A program made the position numbers and the translations under genes. DNA of 64,000 bases from Marinomonas sargassi (GTDB lineage Bacteria; Pseudomonadota; Gammaproteobacteria; Pseudomonadales; Marinomonadaceae), in assembly GCF_025716875.1 (NCBI RefSeq), contig NZ_JAOVZB010000001.1, forward strand, positions 744,001 through 808,000, given 5' to 3'. Within the stretch, counting starts at the first letter, position 1, and every line of letters begins with the position of its first letter. The notes beneath the pieces are model-generated. The model was not told the DNA's origin and made no database searches. It worked only from the letters and a program-made list of their open reading frames with translations. Below, piece by piece: positions 42,914 to 52,148 of the stretch.

Positions 42914-44245
42914 CTAAATTCGGAAATATAAGCCAGACCTGTTTTCAATGCATGAAGACAGTTCTAATTCTATCAGCGCCTGCATCATTTGATTTGCCTC
43001 AAGCCCACTCATAACGATTAACCGATCGAAATCTAGCGGGCTGCCTTCTTCCTTATCTAAAACCTTTAATACCACCTGTGCAGCCTCAGAAGCATCTTCG
43101 GGTAGCTTTTGAAACGTTTCCCTATCCTGATGAGACTCCTCTACTGCCAAATGTATTCTTTCACGTGAAACATTAGAGCTTGCTTCTGATTGTGTCGCTT
43201 CCATCTCTGGTTTAGATTGGTCGCTTTTTAAAAGGCCTAAATTTGGCAGTTCTTCTAAAATATCGTCAACACCTCTTATCAAGGTTGCCCCTTGCCTCAA
43301 TAATTCAAAGCAACCAAACGATTGGGGGTCGGTGACTCGCCCAGGTACAGCAAACACCTCTCTGTTTTGCTGTACCGCATAGTTAGCACTAATCAATGAT
43401 CCACTCTTCACTGAGGCTTCAGTCACTAATACTCCTTTACTTAAACCACTAATAATTCGATTTCGAGGCGGAAAAAGGTGAGGTCTAGGCGTCGTCATAA
43501 GAGGATACTCACTTATCAGAGCGCCACCCTTTTCTAGTACATCATGAAATAAGGTAATGTTTTTAGCTGGATAAGGGTGTAATAAGCCTGTTCCCATAAC
43601 TACTATGGTCGGTGAGTCTGTACTTGAAAGAGCGCCACAATGTGCTGCAGTATCAACACCGATAGCGCCACCACTCACCACACAAACACCTCGAGCTGAA
43701 AGCTCAGCGGCAAGTCTAAAGGTTATGTCATGTCCATAACGAGTACATTTTCTAGCGCCGACAATACCCACTTTAGGAAGACTCAAACCTTTTAAAGACC
43801 CTTCAAGATAGAAGAAAGCAGGTGCTGTACTAATTTCCTCTAGGTCATCTGGGTAGTAGGGGGTATGCCTAAGCAAAATGTAATGGTTGTCTTCGGCTAA
43901 CCAAGCGAGTGATATGGCTTTCTTTGCTTCTTGCTCTGATGTGAGTTTGCCCGTGGATAAATAGGCCATTGCTTGTTGAGCCGTCAGATCAGGCCACTTT
44001 AGCGATGTCAAAACTTCATAGGAAATAATGGAGCTACCAGAAGGTTTGGAACTAGGCTCTATCAGTAAGCTTTGCTTACTATCCGTTTTTTGCTGATTAT
44101 CTGATAGTGCTAAATTAGGGTGGCTTAGATACGTATATAACCGCGAGAGTCGAGCAGGGCCTATTCCAGACACAAAGCTTAAACTTAGCCAATCCACCAG
44201 TGATAACCCCGTAGCGTTGGGCTCATTTATATTAGAGATATCCAT
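42914..44245 (-). CDS. dprA: DNA processing protein DprA
   Basis: The 443-residue protein starts at the second ATG (44245), AGGA being 8 nt upstream. An N-terminal SAM-like domain is followed by the Rossmann DprA core with VGIVGARKCTRYG, VVSGGAIGVDTAAHCGAL, MGTGLLHPYP, FPPRNRIISGLS and EASVKSGSLISA. A C-terminal winged-helix domain follows a linker of about 70 residues rich in Glu and Ser. DprA loads RecA onto incoming single-stranded DNA in transformation. A parS-like site lies in its linker-coding region. It is divergent from def, the usual arrangement. Confidence 0.93.
   Translation of the reverse strand: MDISNINEPNATGLSLVDWLSLSFVSGIGPARLSRLYTYLSHPNLALSDNQQKTDSKQSLLIEPSSKPSGSSIISYEVLTSLKWPDLTAQQAMAYLSTGKLTSEQEAKKAISLAWLAEDNHYILLRHTPYYPDDLEEISTAPAFFYLEGSLKGLSLPKVGIVGARKCTRYGHDITFRLAAELSARGVCVVSGGAIGVDTAAHCGALSSTDSPTIVVMGTGLLHPYPAKNITLFHDVLEKGGALISEYPLMTTPRPHLFPPRNRIISGLSKGVLVTEASVKSGSLISANYAVQQNREVFAVPGRVTDPQSFGCFELLRQGATLIRGVDDILEELPNLGLLKSDQSKPEMEATQSEASSNVSRERIHLAVEESHQDRETFQKLPEDASEAAQVVLKVLDKEEGSPLDFDRLIVMSGLEANQMMQALIELELSSCIENRSGLYFRI
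43157..43172. promoter_or_regulatory. parS-like site 1 (inside dprA)
   Basis: TCTTTCACGTGAAACA agrees with the ParB-binding consensus TGTTTCACGTGAAACA in 15 of 16 positions. It lies in the codons for VSRE in the DprA linker. Confidence 0.7.
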
Positions 44246-44535
44246 GACTAGCATCCTTTCAAATCATCCAACAAATACCCCATGCAGCATATCTGATGAA
44301 GCATTAGGTATTGTCAGTTTAGTTCATCCAGCAGCGATGACGTAATTAGCATTAAAGGGGGCAATAGATAGATCAGTTTGATATTGGTATTTTTTATCTA
44401 AGAGATAGAAATATATTCACCAAATGCATCAATAGATCACTGCTCAAGCTGAGCAGTTACGTTACAATAGACGTATAAAATATAGAGAGTGGTAACTCTC
44501 TTGCTGAACAAAGATATTTTCATTGGATAAGAATC

Positions 44536-45051
44536 ATGGCCGTTTTACCTGTACTTGAATACCCAGACAAACGTTTGAGAAAAGTCGCACAACCTATCAC
44601 AGAGTTTACTGATGAGTTGCAAACTCAAATTGATGACATGCTAGATACCATGTATGACCAAAATGGTTTGGGGCTTGCAGCAACACAAGTGGATTATCAC
44701 CACCGCCTCGTTGTTATGGATTTCTCAGAAGAGCGAAACGAACCTATCGTATTTATAAACCCTGAATTCGATATCATCGATGATGCGCCAAATGAATTCC
44801 AAGAAGGCTGTTTATCTGTACCTGGTTTTTACGAACACATATATCGTGCAGCCAAAGTGACAGTGAAAGCCTTAGATCGTCACGGCAAACCGTTTGAAAT
44901 GGAAGTAGATGAATTGCTAGCGGTATGCGTACAACACGAAGTAGATCATCTAGATGGTAAACTTATGGTCGACTACCTTTCTCCATTGAAACGTAATCGC
45001 ATTAAAGGCAAGTTGGAAAAAGCGCAAAAGCTAGCTGCCAAAAGAGGCTAA
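44536..45051 (+). CDS. def: Peptide deformylase
   Basis: The 171-residue enzyme has motif [10 protein letters not shown], motif [13 protein letters not shown] and motif [15 protein letters not shown]; the Cys and both His bind the metal and the Glu is catalytic. It removes formyl groups from new proteins. GGATAAG lies before the ATG; fmt follows 74 bp on behind a terminator-like hairpin. Confidence 0.96.
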   Translation: MAVLPVLEYPDKRLRKVAQPITEFTDELQTQIDDMLDTMYDQNGLGLAATQVDYHHRLVVMDFSEERNEPIVFINPEFDIIDDAPNEFQEGCLSVPGFYEHIYRAAKVTVKALDRHGKPFEMEVDELLAVCVQHEVDHLDGKLMVDYLSPLKRNRIKGKLEKAQKLAAKRG

Positions 45052-45084
45052 ATTTCTTTTATATCGTGCATCAATATTTATTAC

Positions 45085-45110
45085 AAAATCAGGCAATCGC
45101 CTGATTTTTT
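45085..45110 (+). terminator. Hairpin/terminator between def and fmt
   Basis: AAAATCAGGC (45085-45094), loop AATC and GCCTGATTTT (45099-45108) with two further T. It sits 15 nt before the fmt start, so it may partly terminate def transcripts or process the message. Confidence 0.7.
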
Positions 45111-45125
45111 GTTAAGGACACTGTC

Positions 45126-46127
45126 ATGCCAACCTCTCCTTTAAAAATCGTTTTTGCCGGCACCCCTGAGTTTGCGGCCGCAAGCTTACAAGCCTTACTT
45201 GATAACCGAGAAGCTAAGCAATATGAGTTAGTCGGTGTTTACACTCAACCAGATAGACCAGCAGGGAGAGGGCAAAAGCTTGTTCAAAGTCCAGTAAAGC
45301 AATTAGCTCTAGCTCACAATATTCCCGTTTTCCAACCTCTAAATTTCAAAAACGAGGACGACAAAGCTGAACTTGCAGCCTTAAATGCAGACCTTATGAT
45401 TGTCGCGGCTTATGGAATCATTTTGCCTCAGGTGGTTTTAGATACACCTAAACTAGGTTGTATTAATGTTCATGCTTCTCTATTGCCACGATGGAGAGGT
45501 GCAGCTCCTATCCATAGAGCCATCATCGCTGGCGATAAAGAAACCGGTATCACCATCATGCAAATGGATGTGGGATTGGACACAGGAGATATGTTACTTA
45601 AATCATATTGTGAGATTGAAGAAACAGATACCTCAGCCAGCCTACATGACAAGTTAGCAGACTTAGGTGGACAGACGCTGATTCAATCCTTAGATCTTCT
45701 GCAGGCAGATAAGCTTGAGCCAGTACAGCAAGATGAAAACCTCACATGCTATGCCGCTAAGCTGGTAAAGCAGGAAGGTGATATAGAGTGGACCGAAGAT
45801 GCGGAGACCATTGCTCGAAAAATTCGTGGTCTATCGCCTTGGCCGACCGCTTTCACAACAAGCCAAGCTGGCATTATGAAGATTCACGCAGCTCAGCCTT
45901 CAGACACTTCTACTAACGCAAGTACGACTAACGCAAGCACCGGTGAAATTATTGCAGCAACTAAAGAGGGTCTTTTGGTATCTACAAGAGATGGCTGCAT
46001 CTTAATTACGAGTATTCAATTTGCGGGCAGCAAGCGTATGTCGGTTCAAGATGCGCTTAATGGCAAACATAAAGCAGCCTTGCAAGTAGGACAAAAGCTA
46101 ACGTCTTCAAACAATGAAAACAACTAG
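45126..46127 (+). CDS. fmt: Methionyl-tRNA formyltransferase
   Basis: The 333-residue enzyme has FAGTPEFAAASLQALL, the formyl-donor site NVHASLLPRWRGAAPIHRAI (Asn, His and downstream Asp in MQMDVGLDTGDML) and a C-terminal tRNA-binding OB-like domain. It formylates initiator Met-tRNA with 10-formyl-tetrahydrofolate. AAGGA precedes the start. It is in the def-fmt-rsmB cluster, the standard gammaproteobacterial order. Confidence 0.96.
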   Translation: MPTSPLKIVFAGTPEFAAASLQALLDNREAKQYELVGVYTQPDRPAGRGQKLVQSPVKQLALAHNIPVFQPLNFKNEDDKAELAALNADLMIVAAYGIILPQVVLDTPKLGCINVHASLLPRWRGAAPIHRAIIAGDKETGITIMQMDVGLDTGDMLLKSYCEIEETDTSASLHDKLADLGGQTLIQSLDLLQADKLEPVQQDENLTCYAAKLVKQEGDIEWTEDAETIARKIRGLSPWPTAFTTSQAGIMKIHAAQPSDTSTNASTTNASTGEIIAATKEGLLVSTRDGCILITSIQFAGSKRMSVQDALNGKHKAALQVGQKLTSSNNENN

Positions 46128-46184
46128 TTTTGCCAACGCTAGCTTTGTTATTAATACACCCCACCTAAGCACAAACGAGTAACT

Positions 46185-47534
46185 ATGATGACGTCTGCAG
46201 ACACAAACTCAGTACACCAAAAGCCAAGACATGTTGCGATTAAAGTGCTTAGCAACATTCTTCTCAAAAAAGGCTCTCTTAGCACTCAGTTGGCGAGACA
46301 CCAGTCGAGCGTGGCAATCGAGCACGCACCTTTGTTGAAAGAGTTATGCTTTGGTGTTTGCCATCAATACCCAAAATTGAACAGCATTGGGCTTCATTTA
46401 TTAGCACATCCCTTCGAAGAAAAAGACACCGATTTATATGCTCTTTTATTGCTCGGCTTCTACCAATTGAAATACATGAATACTCCAGATCATGCAGCAA
46501 TCAACGAATCTGTCGAGGCTTGTCGTTACCTTGATAAAGAATGGGCAACCAAACTTATCAATGCAGTACTTAGGCGTTACCAGCGAGAAGAGAGCGAAAT
46601 TATCGATCAGCTGATAAAGATGCCGTCTGTCGAATTCAACCATCCAAAATGGCTAGTTAAGCGTTTTAAAAAGCATTGGAGTGAACAGTTTGAGAAAACT
46701 ATAATTTCTGGAAACAGTCGCCCGCCTATGTGCATACGCGTAAATGAGCAGCAAGTTTCACGTGAAACATACATAGAAAAATTACAAGAAGAGGGTATAG
46801 ATTGCTTTGAAGGGCCATATTCCCCAACTTCTCTATACCTTAAAAAAGCAGTTGGAGTAAATCAGCTACCAAATTTTCTAGATGGTGAGGTAAGTGTACA
46901 AGATGAGGCGGCACAATTATCTGCACATATTTTGTCCCCAAAAAACGGAGATAAAATACTAGATGCTTGTGCAGCGCCGGGGGGTAAAACAGGCCATTTA
47001 CTAGAAATGTCTCCATTTATAGAGCTTACAGCCGTAGAGTTAGAGCCGTGGCGATTAGAGAAAATCGAATCGAATCTCGAACGCCTTTCTTATCAAGCCG
47101 ATCTTATCTGTGCTGATGCTTCAGATTTATCGGCTTGGTGGGACAATAATCAATTCGACAAGATCCTTCTCGATGTTCCTTGTTCTGCTACAGGTGTAAT
47201 AAGAAGAAACCCTGATATCAAAATAAACAGAAAGCCTGCTGATATTGAAGAGTTACTTGTCATTCAAAAAGCCATTTTAAATAATGTATGGAAAACATTA
47301 AAACCAAATGGTTATATGCTTTACGCAACCTGCTCTCTACTTCCAGAAGAAAATGAACAACAAATAGCTGACTTTCTGGAAACCCAAAAAGATGCCCATG
47401 AAATCCCATTAAATTCTCTAAACGAGACACTAAAAATAGAGTGGGGGATAGAGGTGAGCCACGGAAGACAACTTTTTCCCAACGAAAATGGTCACGATGG
47501 TTTTTATTATTGTCTGCTAAAAAAGAAAGCTTGA
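46185..47534 (+). CDS. rsmB: 16S rRNA (cytosine967-C5)-methyltransferase RsmB
   Basis: The 449-residue enzyme has an N-terminal NusB-like domain (HVAIKVLSNILLKKGSLSTQ) and a C-terminal SAM domain with DACAAPGGKTGHLLEM, DVPCSATGVIRRNPDIK (catalytic Cys) and ATCSLLPEENEQQ (second Cys). It methylates C967 of 16S rRNA. A perfect 14-bp parS core lies in the coding region at 46755-46768. Confidence 0.95.
   Translation: MMTSADTNSVHQKPRHVAIKVLSNILLKKGSLSTQLARHQSSVAIEHAPLLKELCFGVCHQYPKLNSIGLHLLAHPFEEKDTDLYALLLLGFYQLKYMNTPDHAAINESVEACRYLDKEWATKLINAVLRRYQREESEIIDQLIKMPSVEFNHPKWLVKRFKKHWSEQFEKTIISGNSRPPMCIRVNEQQVSRETYIEKLQEEGIDCFEGPYSPTSLYLKKAVGVNQLPNFLDGEVSVQDEAAQLSAHILSPKNGDKILDACAAPGGKTGHLLEMSPFIELTAVELEPWRLEKIESNLERLSYQADLICADASDLSAWWDNNQFDKILLDVPCSATGVIRRNPDIKINRKPADIEELLVIQKAILNNVWKTLKPNGYMLYATCSLLPEENEQQIADFLETQKDAHEIPLNSLNETLKIEWGIEVSHGRQLFPNENGHDGFYYCLLKKKA
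46754..46769. promoter_or_regulatory. parS-like site 2 (inside rsmB)
   Basis: AGTTTCACGTGAAACA contains the full 14-bp core GTTTCACGTGAAAC and matches the ParB consensus in 15 of 16 positions. It spans the codons for VSRET, 3.6 kb from site 1. Confidence 0.78.
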
Positions 47535-47598
47535 GTCATTTCAGCTACTACAATTATGGACTCTTAATGTTCTGATCGTTTTAGAAAAATCGTAGAGT

Positions 47599-47639
47599 AA
47601 GAAGGGGCATTGTTTCACATGAAACAATGCCCCTTCTTT
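47599..47639 (+). terminator. Terminator after rsmB, containing parS-like site 3
   Basis: Perfect 19-bp arms AAGAAGGGGCATTGTTTCA (47599-47617) and its complement (47620-47638) around a 2-nt loop, with T-rich sequence after. The apex TGTTTCACATGAAACA (47611-47626) matches the parS consensus in 15 of 16 positions. Confidence 0.85.
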
Positions 47640-47957
47640 ATGTGCACTCTATAAACTGTTACCAATTGCGGCAAGTCTGTATCAAAAATACCTTTAACTG
47701 ACACGACCTAATCACCAGTCCATAGCTCGGTAAATATAAACCCTATCTAAAAGCAATATGAAATTAGTCTATGAGAACGGCCAAAATAGGAAAATAATCG
47801 TCAGCGAAAATAATATCGACTATTTTTAAGTTCTGGTTAATTTCTATTTATGATGAGAGTAAAATCAAGGCCACATATACTTCATTAACTAGTCAGTAGA
47901 AATGGGCGATAGATAAGCCTTTTTACAATTTTTGAGTACTAGACTCTAAGGCAACAT
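47640..47957. other. Intergenic region upstream of trkA
   Basis: About 320 bp of AT-rich sequence with no gene. A weak AAAATARTCG inverted repeat lies near 47809-47826. The trkA promoter must be here, but no clear -35/-10 pair was found. Confidence 0.5.
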
Positions 47958-49331
47958 ATGAAAATTATCATAATCGGTGCAGGACAAGTTGGCGGTACAT
48001 TAGCAGCTAACCTAGCCAGTGAAGATAACGACGTAACCATAATTGATACTAATTTAGACCGCCTTAGAGAACTACAAGACAGGCTTGATATACAAACTGT
48101 AGAAGGCAATGGCGCGCACCCAGATGTGTTAGAAAGAGCTGGGTGTAATGATGCAGATTTATTAATTGCCGTAAGTAACCAAGATGAAACGAATATGATG
48201 GCATGTCAGGTTGCCCATACTCTTTTCAAGACTCCCACAAAAATTGGCCGTATCCGCTCTAGTGCTTACTCAAAATACCCAGAGCTATTTTGTGATCAGG
48301 CTTTACCTATGGATGTTCGAATTAGTCCAGAGAAAGAGGTTACTAAACATCTAAGCAGGCTCATTCGTTATCCGGGTGCGTTACAAGTCATGGAATTTGC
48401 CGAAGGTAGGGTCCAGTTAGTGGTAGTAAAAGCCGAGAAGGGAGGTCCACTTATCGACCAACCAATCAGCTATTTGAAGGAGCACATGCCTTCTATCCGC
48501 ACCAGAATTGCAGCAATTTATCGTAACGGTAAATCTATTTCACCTGATGGCAATACAAAAATACATGCTAACGATGAAGTGTTTTTCCTGACGGCTCAAC
48601 GTGATGTATTAGATGTTATGAGTGAATTACGCCCTCTAGATAACCCGTATAGGCGCATCATTATTGCAGGAGGGGGTAACATAGGTGAACGACTTGCTCG
48701 CAGTTTAGAGAAAGAATACAAGGTTAAAATCATAGAACGCGATGCCGAGCGATGCCGATATTTATCAGAAACATTAGACAATACGATTGTCCTGAATGGT
48801 GACGCCTCTACACAGGAACTACTCCTCGAAGAGAATATAGAATCAACCGATGTATTCTGTGCATTAACCAATAATGATGAAGCCAACATCATGGCTTCCA
48901 TGTTGGCAAAAGTGCTAGGTGTAAGAACCGTTATGACCATTATCAACAACCCAGCTTATGTTGATATTGTTCAAGAAGGTATGATTGATATCGCGATATC
49001 ACCACAACAAACCACCACAAGTTCATTATTAAGTTTTATCCGACGCGGTGATGTTGTGAATGTTCACTCCATGCGTAAAGGCGCTGCAGAGGCACTCGAA
49101 GCAGTAGCACATGGAGATTTCCAATCCTCTAAAGTGGTTGGCCGTAGTATCGCGAACTTAAACTTACCTGATGGTGCCATTATTGGTGCTATCGTTCGTG
49201 AAGAAGAGCTAATCATTGCCACTAAAGAATTAGTGATTGAAGCAGAAGACCATGTCATCATATTCGTCACCAACAAAAAACAAATCCCAGCGGTTGAGCA
49301 GCTCTTCCAGGTTGGGCTAACTTTCTTCTGA
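47958..49331 (+). CDS. trkA: Trk potassium transport regulator TrkA
   Basis: The 457-residue protein has two RCK repeats. Each has a Rossmann NAD-binding fold (IIIGAGQVGGTLAANL at 1-20; IIIAGGGNIGERLARSL near 235) and a C-terminal ligand domain. It binds TrkH at the membrane and gates potassium uptake. AAGG is 7 nt upstream of the ATG. It is followed by trkH, about 100 bp on. Confidence 0.95.
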   Translation: MKIIIIGAGQVGGTLAANLASEDNDVTIIDTNLDRLRELQDRLDIQTVEGNGAHPDVLERAGCNDADLLIAVSNQDETNMMACQVAHTLFKTPTKIGRIRSSAYSKYPELFCDQALPMDVRISPEKEVTKHLSRLIRYPGALQVMEFAEGRVQLVVVKAEKGGPLIDQPISYLKEHMPSIRTRIAAIYRNGKSISPDGNTKIHANDEVFFLTAQRDVLDVMSELRPLDNPYRRIIIAGGGNIGERLARSLEKEYKVKIIERDAERCRYLSETLDNTIVLNGDASTQELLLEENIESTDVFCALTNNDEANIMASMLAKVLGVRTVMTIINNPAYVDIVQEGMIDIAISPQQTTTSSLLSFIRRGDVVNVHSMRKGAAEALEAVAHGDFQSSKVVGRSIANLNLPDGAIIGAIVREEELIIATKELVIEAEDHVIIFVTNKKQIPAVEQLFQVGLTFF

Positions 49332-49430
49332 TCTAATAGGTTCCAATCTAATAGATGTAGAATGAACGAAAACGACTATTAAAAACTGTGATACCTGACC
49401 AAACTAACTGTCAGACTGTAGGACAAAAAC

Positions 49431-50879
49431 ATGCACTTTAAGGTAATTTTACGCGTCATCGGTTTGTTGGTTATGGTGTTCAGCGTATCACTCATCCCGC
49501 CTATTATTGTTTCTCTTATCTATTCTGACAGCGCACTGAATGCCTTTATTTATTCATTTGGGATCAACCTAGTTGCCGGCTTTTTACTGTGGTTGCCTGT
49601 TAGGCGAGAGCGTGGCGAACTAAAAATACGTGACGGATTTCTAGTAACTGTTTTGTTCTGGACAGTACTAGGCTTCTTCGGATCTATGCCTTTCTTCTTA
49701 GCAGAAATGCCTGCGTTGGCCTTTACTGATGCATTGTTTGAATCTATTTCAGGCTTAACAACCACAGGTGCAACAATCCTCACAAGCATCGATGACCTAC
49801 CAAAATCCATTCTATTTTACCGTCAATTGTTAAGTTGGTTAGGTGGTATGGGTATCGTCGTCTTGGCCGTTGCTATCATGCCAATGTTAGGCATTGGTGG
49901 TATGCAGCTTTATAGAGCCGAAACACCAGGGCCAGTAAAAGACAGCAAGCTGACACCCAGAATCGCAGAAACAGCGAAAGCACTCTGGTACATATACGCC
50001 ACCCTTACAGCAGTATGTGCATTAGGCTATTGGGCTGCGGGCATGACATTATTCGATGCGATTTGTCATAGTTTCTCGACCGTAGCCATTGGCGGCTTCT
50101 CAACACATGATGCCAGTATTGGCTATTTCGACAGTGTCGCTATTGAAATGATTTGTACTTTCTTCATGATCATTTGCGCATTTAACTTTGCTCTTCACTT
50201 CTATGCATGGCGACACAAAAGTGTTTGGCATTACTTGAAGGATCCAGAAGCGCGATTCTTCTTATTCATTCTCTCTGGCACCATTGTACTTACCGCACTT
50301 GTGCTTGCCATGACCTCAACTTATGAATGGGACAAAGCGATTCGCTACGCAGTATTTGAAAGCGTTTCAATTGCGACCACATCAGGGTTTGGCACTGCCG
50401 ACTTCTCTAGCTGGCCTCACTTTTTACCTTTCTTATTGATAGTGACATCCTTCATTGGTGGTTGTGCGAGCTCTACGGGTGGTGGTATGAAGGTTATTCG
50501 TATTCTCTTGATTCTTAAACAAGGTCTACGTGAGATTCAACGACTCATTCACCCTAGCGCAGTAATACCAGTTAAAGTCGGCGGGAAAGCCATACAAGAG
50601 CGAGTTGTTTCTGCTGTTTGGGGCTTCTTCTCAGCCTATTTAATGATTTATATCATCCTTATGGTAGGTTTGATGGCAACAGGGTTAGATCAAGTCACAG
50701 CCTGGTCTGCTGTCGCTGCTACCTTAAACAACTTGGGGCCGGGGCTTGGCGATGTAGCGGCAAACTTTGCGGGAATTGGAGACGCTGCAAAATGGATGCT
50801 GTGTTTCTCCATGTTACTAGGCCGTTTAGAAGTATTTACTCTACTGGTATTATTCACCCCAATGTTTTGGCAGAAGTAG
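49431..50879 (+). CDS. trkH: Potassium uptake permease TrkH
   Basis: A 482-residue inner-membrane protein with the four pore-loop repeats of the Trk/Ktr family, e.g. ISGLTTTGATIL, TVAIGGFSTHD, SIATTSGFGT and LNNLGPGLGDV. It conducts potassium under control of TrkA and AGGA precedes its start. It is the end of the trkA-trkH pair; the ybaK gene follows 22 bp on. Confidence 0.95.
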   Translation: MHFKVILRVIGLLVMVFSVSLIPPIIVSLIYSDSALNAFIYSFGINLVAGFLLWLPVRRERGELKIRDGFLVTVLFWTVLGFFGSMPFFLAEMPALAFTDALFESISGLTTTGATILTSIDDLPKSILFYRQLLSWLGGMGIVVLAVAIMPMLGIGGMQLYRAETPGPVKDSKLTPRIAETAKALWYIYATLTAVCALGYWAAGMTLFDAICHSFSTVAIGGFSTHDASIGYFDSVAIEMICTFFMIICAFNFALHFYAWRHKSVWHYLKDPEARFFLFILSGTIVLTALVLAMTSTYEWDKAIRYAVFESVSIATTSGFGTADFSSWPHFLPFLLIVTSFIGGCASSTGGGMKVIRILLILKQGLREIQRLIHPSAVIPVKVGGKAIQERVVSAVWGFFSAYLMIYIILMVGLMATGLDQVTAWSAVAATLNNLGPGLGDVAANFAGIGDAAKWMLCFSMLLGRLEVFTLLVLFTPMFWQK

Positions 50880-50901
50880 TTAAAGCAGCCAAGGTATATC
50901 T

Positions 50902-51378
50902 ATGACACCAGCAATAAATCTATTAAGGAAACAGGGCTTATCTTTTAGCCTCCGTGAATATGAACATGATAAGCAATGTACCCACTTTGGTGAGGAAGCC
51001 GCTGAAAAGCTGAACTTAGACCCAGCTAGCGTCTTTAAGACACTGTTAGTAAGTGATGACAAACAATTCTTTGTGGCTATCGTACCGGTTACCGGCACTC
51101 TTAATTTAAAGCGTGCAGCAAGCGTGTTTGAAGTGAAGAAATTACGCATGGCGGAACCTAAAGAGGCGGAACGTCTAACAGGCTATCTCATTGGTGGTAT
51201 TAGCCCCATAGGTCAAAAGAAAGACCTTACCACCTGCATTGATCAAACTGCCCTTAACTTCTCAACAATTTACGTTAGCGGTGGCCAGAGAGGCTTAGAT
51301 ATAGGTATATCTCCCGATGACTTAAGTAAAGCATGTCACCGCTCGCTGTTCGCCAATATTGGCGAAAGAAAAACATAA
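50902..51378 (+). CDS. ybaK: Cys-tRNA(Pro) deacylase YbaK
   Basis: The 158-residue YbaK/EbsC protein has the catalytic Lys in VFKTLLV near residue 47 and the conserved GYLIGGISPIGQKK loop. It hydrolyses mischarged Cys-tRNA(Pro) with ProRS. AAGG is before the ATG. It lies close behind trkH and overlaps nothing; gmhB follows. Confidence 0.92.
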   Translation: MTPAINLLRKQGLSFSLREYEHDKQCTHFGEEAAEKLNLDPASVFKTLLVSDDKQFFVAIVPVTGTLNLKRAASVFEVKKLRMAEPKEAERLTGYLIGGISPIGQKKDLTTCIDQTALNFSTIYVSGGQRGLDIGISPDDLSKACHRSLFANIGERKT

Positions 51379-51403
51379 CATTAATAAAACAAGGGCCCTT
51401 CCT

Positions 51404-51961
51404 ATGTCACAAAACAAACCCATTATTCTGCTCGATCGAGATGGCGTGATCAATCAAGACTCTGCTGCCTATGTAAAATCAGTTGAAGAATGGCAACCGA
51501 TTCCCGGTAGCATTAAATCTATTGCAGCATTATCGAAAGCTGGATTTAAAATTTTTGTGGTAACTAACCAATCAGGTATTGCCCGTGGTTACTATAACGA
51601 AGACACACTCAAAGCGATGCACGATAAAATGATTGCTCTAGTTGAAAAAGAGGGGGGTGTCATATCAGGTATCGAATATTGCCCCCATGGACCAGACGAT
51701 AATTGCCAATGCCGTAAACCTAAAAGCGGAATGATAGAGTCAATCGAAAGACAACTGGGAGTAAACTTTGAAACTTACCCAGCCATTATGGTGGGGGACT
51801 CTTTACGGGACTTAGAAGCAGGCCAAGCAAGAGGCTGCACCCCTGTCCTAGTATTAACAGGAAAAGGTCGTACGACTCAAAGCAAAGAAATCGATTTTCC
51901 CTTCTCTATCTATACCGATCTATCAGCATTTGCCGTATCAGTCTTACATAACCATTCATAA
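51404..51961 (+). CDS. gmhB: D-glycero-beta-D-manno-heptose-1,7-bisphosphate 7-phosphatase
   Basis: The 185-residue HAD-family enzyme starts at MSQNKPIILLDRDGVINQD, where DRDG carries the nucleophile. A zinc-type Cys cluster occurs in YCPHGPDDNCQCRKPKSG, a hallmark of GmhB. It dephosphorylates heptose bisphosphate for LPS core. AAGGG lies upstream; the start at 51359 overlaps ybaK and is unlikely. A hairpin follows at 51968-51999. Confidence 0.9.
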   Translation: MSQNKPIILLDRDGVINQDSAAYVKSVEEWQPIPGSIKSIAALSKAGFKIFVVTNQSGIARGYYNEDTLKAMHDKMIALVEKEGGVISGIEYCPHGPDDNCQCRKPKSGMIESIERQLGVNFETYPAIMVGDSLRDLEAGQARGCTPVLVLTGKGRTTQSKEIDFPFSIYTDLSAFAVSVLHNHS

Positions 51962-51967
51962 TGTAGC

Positions 51968-51999
51968 GGTATAAAGTAAGTGATCACTTACCTTATACC
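51968..51999. repeat. Palindromic hairpin downstream of gmhB
   Basis: GGTATAAAGTAAGTGA and TCACTTACCTTATACC pair with one mismatch and no loop. No T run follows, so it may be a weak terminator or a processing element. Confidence 0.5.
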
Positions 52000-52098
52000 A
52001 CATTAACTCAAATAGCTTTTTACTCAACCTTAAAATATCGAACAAAATTTCATCAAATGTGAGTATTCCTAATACCCAATTTATTGGACTCATGATAG

Positions 52099-52117
52099 AA
52101 TGATGAGAATCATTATC
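52099..52117. promoter_or_regulatory. Fur box before the AraC regulator gene
   Basis: AATGATGAGAATCATTATC matches the 19-bp Fur consensus in 16 positions and lies 32 bp before the ATG at 52149. This indicates iron repression of the regulator. Confidence 0.8.
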
Positions 52118-52148
52118 ATTAAATACCTTGCTGTAAAGTATTATTCCT

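Noticed and set aside
48596..48949. 117-residue frame antisense to trkA
   Set aside because: Shadow frame; trkA is fully supported on the other strand.
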